In this document: positions 23,419-35,062 of the stretch, one piece after another
How positions within the stretch are numbered: the stretch's first letter is position 1
How the letters are laid out: each line of letters begins with the position of its first letter
From: Chrysoperla carnea
Taxonomy: Eukaryota > Arthropoda > Insecta > Neuroptera > Chrysopidae
Direction: 5' to 3'
NCBI RefSeq assembly: GCF_905475395.1
Contig: NC_058337.1
Span: 85,616,368-85,680,367, forward strand
DNA length: 64,000 nucleotides
Position numbers and translations under genes: made by a program
The notes under the pieces: generated by a model
Told to the model about the DNA's origin: nothing
The model's database searches: none
The model's input: the letters and a program-made list of their open reading frames with translations, nothing else

Positions 23419-26400
23419 ATGACTTCAACATCATTGTTTCTATTGTTATTGGTTGTAATTGTTGGATGCACTAGTGTTACAGCACGTAAGTAAAACATTG
23501 TATGGATTGTAATAGTTTAATAATACAGAAGAAGTAGCCACTAACTTAGTAGGTAGTGATTTATTTTATTGTGGAAAATGTTTTTTCTACTATACACATG
23601 CCAAGGTCTTCCAAATTTTGTATCTGAACTTCAATTCAAAATTACGCGCACATATTTGGATATGAATTTAACATCCAGAATCGATAATTCTTTAAAACAT
23701 GGGAAAACTTTGTTTAGATGCAATATTATTTGTTGAATAAGTTTAAAATTTCAGAAGAGCAGAAAATTACAATTGCTGATTACCGTGTATCGTCTTAAGG
23801 TAGTTATCAAAAAGTGAATTCCCAAGTATGATCATACTTGTTAATTCTGTTTCGAATTTTATTTATAAATTCTGTTAGAACTTGGGAAAATTAGCCGAAA
23901 ATTAGGAGCAAAATTTTGCGATATATACCATAGTTTTTGAAATATTGATACCTATAGATTTAGAGAAAATCACTTAGAAATAACACACTTATTGCTTGCT
24001 ATAATTTTCAATATAGGAAAATATTGGTCATGCTTTTAATGAATATTAGTTTCATATATTTTTCTAAGAAAATTAGGCTAAGAAAACGATATTTTTTGGT
24101 TTCTTCGCGAGGAACGTCAGTAAACATGACATTACCGGATTACAGATTTTATATTCTTTTGTACACTTTCTGGAGTTAGGACTAATATAAAACCGATCAA
24201 ATTCTTCCTTTGATGATGTTTATTTTCATCCTAAAATTGGTAAATATTATCTATGTAAGCATTTTTGAAAATACCTTGAAAATTTTTTTCAGTTTTCATG
24301 TCTATGAATATATTATAATGAAAACTGCCTACAGGCGTCACAAAATAACAGCGTGTTTTTGATTCTATTTTTATAAGATACCACTGTTTACTCGCTGATT
24401 CACTGTATGACTTCAACTTTTTTCAAAGTTAATGTAGAAAGTGTTTGGAGATAAAAAACTATAAAAAAACCTGAGGGAGGAAAAGACATTTTGTCCCGAC
24501 TATGATTTTATATTATAGGTTTCATTTAAAAAGGATTTTTCGAAATTTATTCCCTACAGAGATTTGTTTTTACTAAAATCGATTCTGCGGTGTAACTAAA
24601 CAGGCTAAACAGGCCGGCAGACAAAATTACTTTAGCATTTATAATACATATCAGTAAGGATTTAATTTTTGTAAAGAGATATTTTTCAAATAAAGGCCCA
24701 AGGAAAGTTTTTTTAACTAGGTTTATGAAAACTCTTTTATAATGACAGAATATCCACAAAAATATCCCTGCAAAATAACCTTTGCCTACATTTTTATCAG
24801 AAAATTTTAGACTTTTTATTAAATTACCGTTTCAAATTATTCAGTACATTATTATCAAATTTTTTTGTTTAAAATTTGTTTCCTTTTTGCGGGATTCCCG
24901 ATTAATTATATTCGTATTTCAAGTCAATGAAAGCAAGATTTATTACACTCATAAAAAATGATACGTCATTCTATGTTGATTTTGAATCAAGATTACGCGA
25001 CCAATGGGAAATATTTTGATTTAATTGAAAGTCATGTCAGGGAATTCTTACATTTTTAATTAAAACTTTTCCTTGTAAACATAAAAACATAGATTTCATA
25101 AATGTTTTACTATATTTCTATTTTTATGCTCACGTTTTGTATATCGAAAATATATCTATACGTTAGAGTCTTTACATTGAAGCCGCCTGACAAGAGATTG
25201 AAACTCGCTGCAGTGTTAAAACCAGTATTTTCAAAAAATCTCTGTCATTGTTAGATTAATTGTCATACGTATTCCCATGAACTGCTACAAAAAATGTCAT
25301 TCTGTAAAATAGCGGCTATAGCGGGTCTTTAGAGCCTTCTGAAATGTATAGCGATGGTGATTTTCGTGTCACAGGAAAATGATAAGTTAACAAAATTTGG
25401 ATTCTTGTCAAATAGCAAATAAGATAAGGCATGCATTAAACATGTTTGGATAGTTCTATGATCTCGCCATGATTTCTACAATTTGGCATTTCGACCTATT
25501 AGCGTGTTTCTATACTGTAAAAAATTCTGTGCAAATACAGTTCCATAGATTCGGAAGTTGATTAGAGACTCTTAAATCACTATAAACAGTTTTCTTGTAC
25601 ATATTATATGGATTGCAAAAATAATGTGTGTTTAGGCGTTTTAATGTATATTCACTTATCCCTAACTAATCAGTCCTGGTATGTCTAGAGTAGCGGATTC
25701 GATTTCTGCCACAATAAATTAATTTAATTAACGGTTGTGAAGGGCTAGTGTAGTTCATAGTATTTGTATGATGGGGGTGTACTCAGCCTCTCAAAATAAT
25801 TGAGGAACTGATAAATGAAATTAGCTGGTAACAAACATATATGGTATCACAATGGGGCCGATGATCTAAGTGTGCTTCTCGTGGACAGCTAATATAAACT
25901 AGCCTAAGCTATACGACAAACTATGTATTATTATCATTCCCTCATTATCCAAAATAACATATTATGAGTAATAATAGTCACAATTTATAAGTGGCGATAT
26001 TTACGTATACTTTTCTGTTCGTAAGTCAAATTGATCGACATATGAAATGTAAATAACTATTAAAATTTTCCATTATTTTATGCGAAAATATTTTTTTTTT
26101 AGAAAATGAATGCACTGCAGTCAGTGGCAAATCTGGACAATGCATTTTAATCCAATACTGTCCTTCGTTGTATGCAATATCACGAAAGCCGAATTTAACA
26201 GCAAATGATCGTTCGATTCTACTAAATTCCCAGTGTGGAAGTGAAGGAACTGCACCAAAAGTATGCTGTGAAGATGTAGTACGTCCAATAGTTTCACAGA
26301 CTGTGACCGCGGGTGGTGGGTGCACTACACCCAATAATATCAATGGTAGATGTATTGAACTAAAAACATGCGATCCATTATATCAGGTTCTAACAAAACG

Positions 26401-29400
26401 ACCATTAACCACTGAAAATCGAGAATTATTACGGAAATCTCAATGTGGTGTTATTGGACGACAACCATTGGTTTGTTGTCCGCCAACTGTTGCAACCACT
26501 ACAACAACTGAACTACCTGTACCAAATATTGAAACTGGTAACGATATTGCACCAAGATCAAATTTGTTACCTCCTTATAGCGAATGTGGATCATCGCAAA
26601 ACGATGATAAAATCTTGGGTGGAGAACCAACAACAATAACAGAATTTCCTTGGATGGCCATGTTGCAGTATGAACGTGATAATACAATACGGTTTGGTTG
26701 TGGTGGAGCTGTGATTAGTAAACGTTATGTGCTAACTGCGGCACATTGTGTTAAAGGTCTTGTTGTCTCATCCCTTGGAAACTTGTAAGTATAAAATAAA
26801 TACTCTTTCGTACAATAAAAGTGAAACTTCATTCATGAAAACATGCTACAATCTAAAGTAGGAGCATTGCTTTCAATTGGCAAATAAATATTTATCGATA
26901 GCTTCTTCTCGTCATCTCTTAGTTCAATTTAAGTTTTATTATAAGCTAGCACCATCTCTCATTTGTGGTGAAATAGAAAATTACAAAATTTAATGCACTT
27001 CGTTATTACTTTCAATAACATTTACTGTAAATCTGCTGAATATCTTGTTATCAAAATACGAACTATAATAGTATTGGCATGGAGCCCAGTAGGTGAAGAG
27101 GACAGCTTAATCGACCTCACCACTGTTATCTTATAAAATTTGCAATAAAACATGGATTTTATTTAAATTATGATCAATTTTCAAATTTTTACATGCAAAT
27201 GGCATAGTAAATGACAAATTAAATTTATTAAAAAATAACAATTAATTAAACTTGTGGCATTAGAAATTGTGAAAATAAGAGACGAAACTGCATAAATAAT
27301 ATTTTTTTAATGTAAATTAGCAGAATTGCTTATTTGAATATAGACTTATATTTCATTCCATACAATTATATTAATAAAGAAGTATGTCGTTTCTATGGTA
27401 ACTACCAGAAATAAGCTCATGCACGAAGCGAATACAATGCATACAAATGATACAACCTTGAAAATTTGTCATAGAAAAAGTCGTGACTATCTAAATATTT
27501 CACCAATTATATAATAGCTAGCTGCCGCAACACTCCATTGTTTCCTTTTTAAAAAAATTTTGTAGTACCTCATAAGTTTTTAAAAAATGCTAAGTTTTTT
27601 ATATTTAATCAAAAAATCATGGAATATTTCAATAAGGGCTCATTCATTTTTATAGCCGCATTCGTAAAAGTATTGAACCAATTGCAGGATATGAAACTTT
27701 TGATGCTTTAAATTAAGCAATAAAAATGTTAAATTTCCTTTTGAGAATATCATACAAATGAAGTCAATTTGATTAAGCATTCACCATTTTTGTTTTGTTT
27801 CAGGCGAAGTGTTCGATTGGGAGAGTATGATGTAAATAATGTAACAGATTGTCAAGTAACACAAGGGTGTAGTGATCCTCCGCAGATTATTGAAATTGAA
27901 GAAATAATTCCACATACTGGTTGGATAGAAAAGAATCCAAGTAAACATAACGATATTGCACTACTTCGATTAAAACGTGATGTTAAATTCTCACGTAAGT
28001 ATTGTGTAATGCTAAGTTTGTTTATTAGAAATGCACTATTTTCAAATGGGAGAAGAAAATCTTTTGATTTTTTTGAAATATTATTTTTCCAGTAGGTAAT
28101 AAGTTACAGTCCTGAAAAAAATAAAACCCATGTTTTGGGTAAAATACTGTGTACTATTTAAAAAAAAATCACAGAAAGAAGATGGTCGTTTCCTCATATT
28201 AAAAAATGCATTTTATTGATATGAAAAAGAGCGTTAAGGGAGGCTAGAAACTGACACCTCCAAAAGGCACATCATTGATAGCTACCCCACCTACATACGT
28301 AAAGACCGAGAAAAAAATAAATTATCGGAAATAACAAAGAGGGAAAGGGGGGATTATGAAGTTTACACTCTCAAAATAAATATCTTTGACACAACCCCAA
28401 ACAATATATCAAGAAGCTGCATTCATGTTTAAAGTCGTAAACCCGTGATAAAATATAATATTCCGATATAAAAAAGGAAGCGGACGCTGGAAAGTTGACA
28501 CAAAAAGCACAGCCTTGATATTAACTCATCCTACATACCGATTTTAAACCCTCTATCTAAATTTGAAGGGATTTTACAGTAAAAGCAAAAACATGTCGGG
28601 CGTTTTTCCGCCAGGAATTGCTTTCAAAATCCTTTTAAGTTTCCTTTTCCCTTACATACCGAATTTCTGCACTTTTAAACCAAAGGGCACCTAAGAGGGT
28701 ATCCAAATTTTAATATTAGTAATTGCTTTTATTGGCGAAAATTCATACTCATTATACTATGTTGTTTTTTTTTAGCTTTCATCAGACCGATTTGTTTACC
28801 AAATAAAGGTAGAGAAATTCAATTACCAGATGAAACCTCTGTTCAACAATCTTTGTTTGTTGCTGGTTGGGGACTTACAGAAAGAGGTAATATTAAAAAT
28901 AAAATTTTTTAATTAAAATGTTTGTGTTTGATAAATGTCGAACTTATATATGCGATACACCGAAAATACAATACCATCGCAATGGAAGTTTTCTTGTTAT
29001 CATATAATTTTCATCGTGGATGTGGGCGGTTGCGAAACTGGTAAAATAAATTAAAATTAAGTAAAAGTATGGCGGCTGAAACTATTTGCATAAATGGTTG
29101 ACATCATACTGAGCTGAAAACATCAGAAAAAACCATCAGAAGCATAGTGAAGGGGGGACTATACGTCAACTGCTCGCATGAACTTGTGCTTGCTAGTTCT
29201 AAACTATTGTCTAACTTATTGAAAAATTAAGTTTAATATTAATTCCCAACGGTAATAAATTCTTCAAGTATTCAGAACACAATAATTTTTTCAAATTTTA
29301 AATACTGAATACCTGAAAAAAATTATTTAGTGTACGATACTAATTTTTGTAAATGAGCAACATAGGTCAAATGAATCTTGTCCGAGGGACCTATCTTGAA

Positions 29401-31216
29401 AATCGTTAGAGATACAAAAAAAGTTAAATAGTAAAAATGTTCCTTATATACAAATTAACAACATTTGTTTGAAGATTTTTTTCATAAATATCAATGTTTA
29501 TCCTTGAGGGCGCAAATTAGGTTAGAACATTGTAGTATATATTATGTGGGACTATACACATGACTGCCTATTTAATCTTGCGTAATCAACACTCTCTATA
29601 CATGGTATTTCAACAATTCACACAGTCAATTGTTTATTTTCACTTGTTTTTCTATAACTGTGCTTTTAAAAGACTGTTTATCTTTGTGTTTAAATATTTC
29701 ATTTCTAAAATTTAGATTGTTTAATACGCAGGATCAAAGAAGGATAATGTTAATTGTTCAATAAGTTTTCCAACTTCTAGTATTAAAATTTAATTTTTTT
29801 ATTTTTTTATTTCAATGAAGGATGCAAATTATTATTATTATATGAGGCATGCTATCTATATTTTTAAATTTTTATCGTAACCTTCATGGTTAATAAACAT
29901 CTGATGTTTTTTATAAGATATATTTACATTGCATACCTATATATGTAACCATAAAATACATGAAGGGTTATCCCATGATTTGTCAGAATAATTCAAAAAT
30001 TATACGAGAGAAAACTAATATTTTTTGCGTAGAGAACCAAATTCATCAACTATAACTATTATTTTATAAGTACTGTATAGGCAATAATATTACAAAATTG
30101 TTGAAACCATTTTATGAAAACACAAATAAATAATACAATGAAACAATAGAGAAGTTATAAGTTTTCCCGCGAGTGTCGCCAAAAATGTTTCTGAATTCCT
30201 CAGAGATGTGTTCTCAAAATCTTTGGCGTCCCCAAATTTTTCCGAAATGTAAACCTCTGTTTATCTCACTTTTTGGTTCATTAATTGGTTACACGGATAA
30301 GAGTTTTACGCAAAAAGTAGTTTTAAGAGAAGAACTAGGTACACTTATTTTTATTATAATCATTTAATGCAGTACCTTTGCTTTCAAAAATTAGTTGTTG
30401 TCTTCAAGGTTATTATTAATATTATTATAGATATGAAATTTTTTAAATGATAATTCTAATATACCGAAAAAATATCCCGAATCATTTTTAATCCAAATGT
30501 TAAACAAGTGGAATTTACAAAATTTAAAAAGCCCCCGGCAAATTTTTCGGGTACGGTACCTTAAAATCGCACATGAAACATATCTAAGAACCCTCTTCAT
30601 GAAACGATCTTTCATGCGAAACAAAAAAAATCAAAATTGCTTCATCCGTTTAGGCGCTGCGATGCCACAGACAGACAGGCACACACACACACACAGCGAT
30701 CAAACTTATAACACCCCTTTTTTTAGTGTGGGGTTAAAAACATAGCTTTGTATTGTGTAAATTAAAATCGACTTCGTACCTTTGAGAGTCAAATCTATTT
30801 TTTTTTAAATCATAGTTATCTATCTATCGTAAGTAAATAAATTTATCGAAAATAAATAATTATCTTTTTCTCTTCTAGGTGTTTCCAGCAATGTTAAATT
30901 GAAGTTAAAAATTCCTCTAAAACCACTTTCACAATGCCAAAATGAATACCGAAGAATCTCACCAACCAATATTGATCTTAAACAACGAACACAATTTTGT
31001 GCTGGTGGTGAAGATGCAAAGGACACTTGTAAAGGTGATAGTGGTGGTCCAGCAATGAGTTTATATATAGATCCAAACCAGGATGCTCGAGTTGTATGGT
31101 TTTGTACTGGTATTGTATCATTTGGTCCATTCCCGTGTGGACAACCTGGTATACCTGGAGTATATACAAAAACAAATGAATTCATTGATTGGATTTTATC
31201 AAAAATGAGACCATAA
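23419..31216 (+). CDS. Dual-clip-domain serine protease, trypsin-like (gene 2 of tandem array)
   Basis: Exons 23419-23485, 26103-26784, 27804-27994, 28776-28886, 30879-31216; GT-AG introns; exactly 462 aa. The start gives a strong signal peptide (about 1-22) rich in Leu/Val. Two clip domains follow in one exon: about 26-78 and 96-148, each with six Cys ending CC, separated by a 17-residue linker. A Thr/Pro-rich linker leads to Cys184 and an acidic activation site, Asn-Asp-Asp-Lys192|Ile-Leu-Gly-Gly. The triad is His237, Asp300 and Ser405, with specificity Asp399 (KDTCKGDSGG). The extra Cys pair is 266/272. The C-terminus ends ...KMRP. The two-clip layout matches the lepidopteran proPO-activating proteases PAP-2/PAP-3 and silkworm PPAE, so proPO activation is a reasonable inference but unproven. 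An ATTAAA at 31254-31259 may be the polyadenylation signal. Exon structure and intron phases equal those of genes 1 and 3. Confidence 0.95.
25655..25925 (+). mobile_element. tRNA-derived SINE-like relic (intron 1 of gene 2)
   Basis: GCGGATTCGATTTCTGCC resembles a Pol III B box with partial T-arm. It is followed by a long non-tRNA body (ATGGGGGTGTACTCAGCC..., GAAATTAGCTGGTAACAAA, ATCACAATGGGGCCGATGATC). The A box is degenerate and no target duplication was identified. Confidence 0.4.
27185..27445 (+). repeat. Dispersed repeat family B, copy 2 (intron 2 of gene 2)
   Basis: It shares GGCATTAGAAATTGTGAAAA, CATTCCATACAATTATAT and a terminal TTTCTATGGTAACTACC...CATGCACG with the copies at 1649 and 57881. 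It is diverged and lacks the end carrying GTGTGCGTAGTCATGG. Confidence 0.65.
28230..28700 (+). repeat. Dispersed repeat family D (intron 3 of gene 2)
   Basis: Two or three diverged units carry GACAC..CAAAA.GCACA.C.TTGATA and CCTACATACCGATTTTAAACCC. Related runs lie near 15505-15700, 49815-49950 and 57500-57610. Confidence 0.5.
29347..29660 (+). repeat. Rep-A element, 5'-truncated (intron 4 of gene 2)
   Basis: It begins at TTGTAAATGAGCAACATAGG and runs to TTTCACTTGTTT, more diverged than other copies. Confidence 0.85.
30515..30745 (-). repeat. Dispersed repeat relic (intron 4 of gene 2)
   Basis: Read on the minus strand it begins AACCCCACACTAAAAAAAGG GGTGTTATAAGTTTG, then a (GT)n/(CTGT)n tract and TGGCATCGCAGCGCCTAAACGG, a form common in insect intergenic repeats. 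Overlapping short ORFs are artefacts. Confidence 0.5.
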
Positions 31217-31253
31217 TTTCAGACTTCCAAAAGACACACACGTTTGATAGTGT

Positions 31254-31259
31254 ATTAAA
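31254..31259 (+). promoter_or_regulatory. Polyadenylation signal candidate of gene 2
   Basis: ATTAAA, a common variant signal, lies 38 bases after the stop codon of gene 2. No AATAAA is seen closer. Confidence 0.3.
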
Positions 31260-31539
31260 ATTACCAAAAGTGCGCTTTTCAAGACGTTTTGATTTTGGAA
31301 TTAATAATATTCATCGAGGTATTTAAACCGAAAAATGATCTAAATCGGAATTGGAAAGTAAACCCCCGATTTTTATGGGACTGGATGTAAACTGCTTGTA
31401 TGAAAATGTAGAAAAAAATCAGTTTTTTTAATCGTGCTGAATAATTATGAAATTTGATAAAAAAAACCATTGGATTACATACTATTCTAAACATTTTTTG
31501 TGCTTTGGCGTTTCCTAAATCTAACTGTAGTTTAGAAAC

Positions 31540-31900
31540 GATAATTAAAAAAAAAATCGTAATTTTAATGAAAATTTGATACTGACAAAATTAACGATTA
31601 TTGTGTGGTTTTGAACAAATATTTGAGTCAAAATCTATTGGATCTTATACTTTGGACATTATAAACAATTTTCTTATATTACTTTTTTGACCTAACGTCG
31701 CTGTTTTGGAGATTCAAAAATATTAGCATTTTTAGCCAAAAAATTTGTTATTCGATTACAACTTTGACGATTATCGAATGGTTTAATCAAATACTTGATT
31801 AGAAAACCAACTGATTTTATATTTCTGATTATTTTTAACACTTCTAGAAGATTGAGAACTAAATGACTATAAAGATAAAAATTTAAAATTTCTTACATTT
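31540..31900 (+). repeat. Satellite-like repeat C, second site
   Basis: Two units share TTAACGATTATTGTGTGGTTTT / TTGACGATTATCGAATGGTT followed by AAATA.TTGA.T..AAAA..... and TATTGGAT or TGATTTTATA. It is related in inverse orientation to 22360-22740 and lies downstream of gene 2. Confidence 0.6.
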
Positions 31901-34900
31901 CATTGATGAATAATTTCTTACATTGTGACAAAAGTCACAAGACAAAAATTTTTTTGAAATTTTCTTCAAAAGAATAATTTTTTTTCGCTAACGCTTGTAT
32001 CTTTAAAACGACAAGGTTTAGGAAATAATCTCAAAGAACAAAAAAACACTGAGAATAGTTCAAAAGATCCAAGTTTCTTTTTTTCTCTTGTCATGATTTT
32101 TCAGCACGATTGGTAATTTGAACTTGTAATCGCTCTCACGTGCCTAAATTTGAGCACTTTTTGATTTAAATGAGTTTTCTAGACCTTCATACGAACAGCT
32201 TACGACCGGTCCCGTAAAAATGGAAGATGTACTATCAAATTTCGACCTCAAAAGTCTTATTTCCTCAATGGAGAGCTTGCATTTATTTTTATTTTTTTTG
32301 ACACAAATAATATAAATGAAAGAATATTTCATCTAAAGTATATTTACGTAACTTTTTTTAAAATTAATAATTCTATTTTTTTTTATTAATTATTAATAAA
32401 AAATTGTTATATTTTTGAATAAAAAAAACTGTAGTGACGTATTTACACCCGTTGAGGCAGTGAGCCAATCGGAATCACGGTAAATTCACATTTTCCAGCT
32501 TATTTCTACGGTAAATTACGTTATAATATATTTAATGCAAGTTTAGAAACAAACCATTTATCATTGTGCATGTGATTTTATCATTTATCCATGCGGTGGC
32601 GTTTCTAAAAACGATGTGTTGACGTCAATGGCGTTTCAATTTATAGTTTAGAAAAACCATTTTCAATTGTAAAATTACATGGAAAAAAAATAAAATTTTC
32701 TTTTTTTTAATTTTTCTTAAGAACAAAAATAAAATTAAAAAACATGCAAGTTCTCTATTATTTGTAAATTTTTATATCATAAGTTTTAGTACATAGAAAT
32801 CAATATACATAGACGTTAGCGTTACAATGGACGTTCATAAAAGTACGACTCCTATATATTATGTGTGTGTAATAATATTGCCTATACTTCATATAAATAA
32901 TATTACTATTTAAAAATAAAGGCAATATTATTGCATAATTGAAAAATTCATTGGGTAAAAATTAATAATTAGTATGAACAATTAATGAAATTTATAAATA
33001 TTTCTGCGCCTGGCGCCGTATTAGGTTCTTCCTTCAAAGAATACCCAGATATTGTAGAAATTCCAGGCCTAAAATGGATTGGCTTTTGAGACTTTTGATC
33101 AAGATGCTAAAATCCATAAAATCCTTTCATATAAGCATATGTAACCAAGATTTTATTTCGAGAAAAATTTGAAATATAGTACGAAATGAAGAAAATTTTA
33201 TCCCGGGAAGAGATTTCAATTTTTTATATCTTGTACACATTTTAATCATTTTTAATTTTATTTAATGATAAATACCCTCTTCTAGCTACGTCTATGTTAA
33301 TTTTTTTTTTAAATTCTTAACGATTTTGTACGTACCATGTATTATTTATTTATTAAAAATTAACGTAACTTTTTATACAAACCATATATGTAATTTTCTT
33401 GAATATTTACGAACCTAAATCCTCATCACATTTATCTGAGTGACCAAGGCATCACCAAGTGTTTTTCTAGCAGGTATTATCTTAAAGAAGAGTATGTCCT
33501 TAAACCAGACATGGGCAAATGAACTTACAGAAGTCCCTCGGACTCTTCACTTAAAATACGAGTAAAACAGTGATAACCTAACCAGCGACCTAAACCCTAA
33601 AATACGAGTAGGACAGAGAGAAAACATTTTTTTCTACCTATCACATTACTATTCGAGAAACTGAGATAGGTAAAAGAGTCGTATACCCGCCTCGCTTCCT
33701 CCTCTTAAATTTTGTATAAATTAAATTGAATTTCTTGAGAATGAATGCAAGTCCGAAAAATTTTGAGAACAAATAAAAAAACTTGTAATCACACACTAAT
33801 AATAAAATTATTTTTTATTATTTTAATTATTTATTTTAATAAAACACAAAATTTTGACAAAAAATACAAATTGACAATTGACTTTATTGGTTTTAGCTCC
33901 CAACCAGCAAACAAATCGTACCGGAAAAAATCGTTTTTCAATCTGATATAAAGTATGTGAAGTATTTATCTACCTGTTAAACACAGTGACTTAAAGAATA
34001 TGATAACAAATATCATAACAATTATTATAATAATTATTATAATAATGAAATTTTTTTTTACTAACTAAGTGCTCTAAATGCTGAGAACAATTCAAAACTT
34101 CAAATACACGACAATAAAACAATGCTATCGGAGTCATTATTATCAACTTCTAAATAATATTCCTTTAATTTATAAAAATGTTTGTACACCAAATATTATC
34201 TGGATTACATCAATTTTTCGTACAGGAATTTCTGGCTAATTAAACTAAAGTTAAATTTGGTGCGGTTTGCTATATCCGGAGGAAATACACATAATTTATT
34301 AATTATTGCTCAACCTGGCAATCTTATCAGCCAGCACCAAAAATGATAATTTATGTTAACTTAATAAAGATATTGAACGAAATTTCGGAAAAATAATGAT
34401 ATTGGTTCGTAGTTTAATTATTTGACGCTTGCAAGTGCTTTTTTCTCGCTACTTGTAGGCATAAGAATCAAAATGTTTCTTGTTCAGTTATCATAACATT
34501 AAGAGAGGGCAAACTAAATACTTGCAACAATTATTTTATCATTTTCTTATGCGAAACGTATTTTATTCTTTTATTCCATTATTCCAATAGCCGCGTATAC
34601 CAATTAAGGTGAGGGACGAAGTTATTAGGAGGGGAGGTTATTTTTACATTTGCATTTGGGTATGTATGAATAGTGAAGGGTTTTGTTTCATATATAATCA
34701 GTCAAAGAAAATGCTGGACAACGTTTAATTAATTAATATTTTGACACATCACTCAGAAAGTAAAAAATGATAGTGTTTTAAAAATAGATCTATTTTACTA
34801 TTAATTTACCCAAAAATACACTTTGATTAATGAAAATAAAAGTTGGAATGTGAAATGAAATTTTGAAGTCAGTAAAATTTCGTGAACATCTTTTAAAGTA

Positions 34901-34974
34901 CTTATTAACACATCCGACTTGTGTTCATTAAAATTTGGGAATATCATTACAGTTTGAAATTTTACAATCTGCAA
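31901..34974. other. Intergenic between genes 2 and 3
   Basis: A/T-rich spacer with the truncated hAT copy listed separately. No exon-like frame was found. Confidence 0.5.
33506..33708 (+). mobile_element. hAT-like MITE, truncated copy
   Basis: It starts CAGACATGGGCAAA and follows the 7251 element through ATACGAGTAA.ACAG, AACCAGCGAC and CCTCGCTTCCTCCTCT. It then stops without the right inverted repeat. It lies between protease genes 2 and 3. Confidence 0.75.
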
Positions 34975-35062
34975 GTAAGGTGAACTAGTCTTCGGAATAA
35001 TGTGTTCTCTGTGTGCTCATGAAATATAACAAAAACTACAGTTTAATATTCCAGCAATAACA
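34975..35062 (+). promoter_or_regulatory. Conserved 5' flank / 5' UTR block of protease gene 3
   Basis: The block starts GTAAGGTGAACTAGTCTT and matches the block upstream of gene 2. The bases just before the ATG (AATATTC...AATAACAATG) also match. Nothing similar precedes gene 1, so the block is a property of the dual-clip pair. Confidence 0.45.

Noticed and set aside
30681-30694. (AC)n tract as a CRISPR-like or regulatory repeat
   Set aside because: Simple microsatellite inside a dispersed repeat; no CRISPR array exists in the window.
30820-31185. 121-aa antisense frame over exon 5 of gene 2
   Set aside because: It is the mirror of a conserved protease exon; similar antisense frames occur over the other protease exons.
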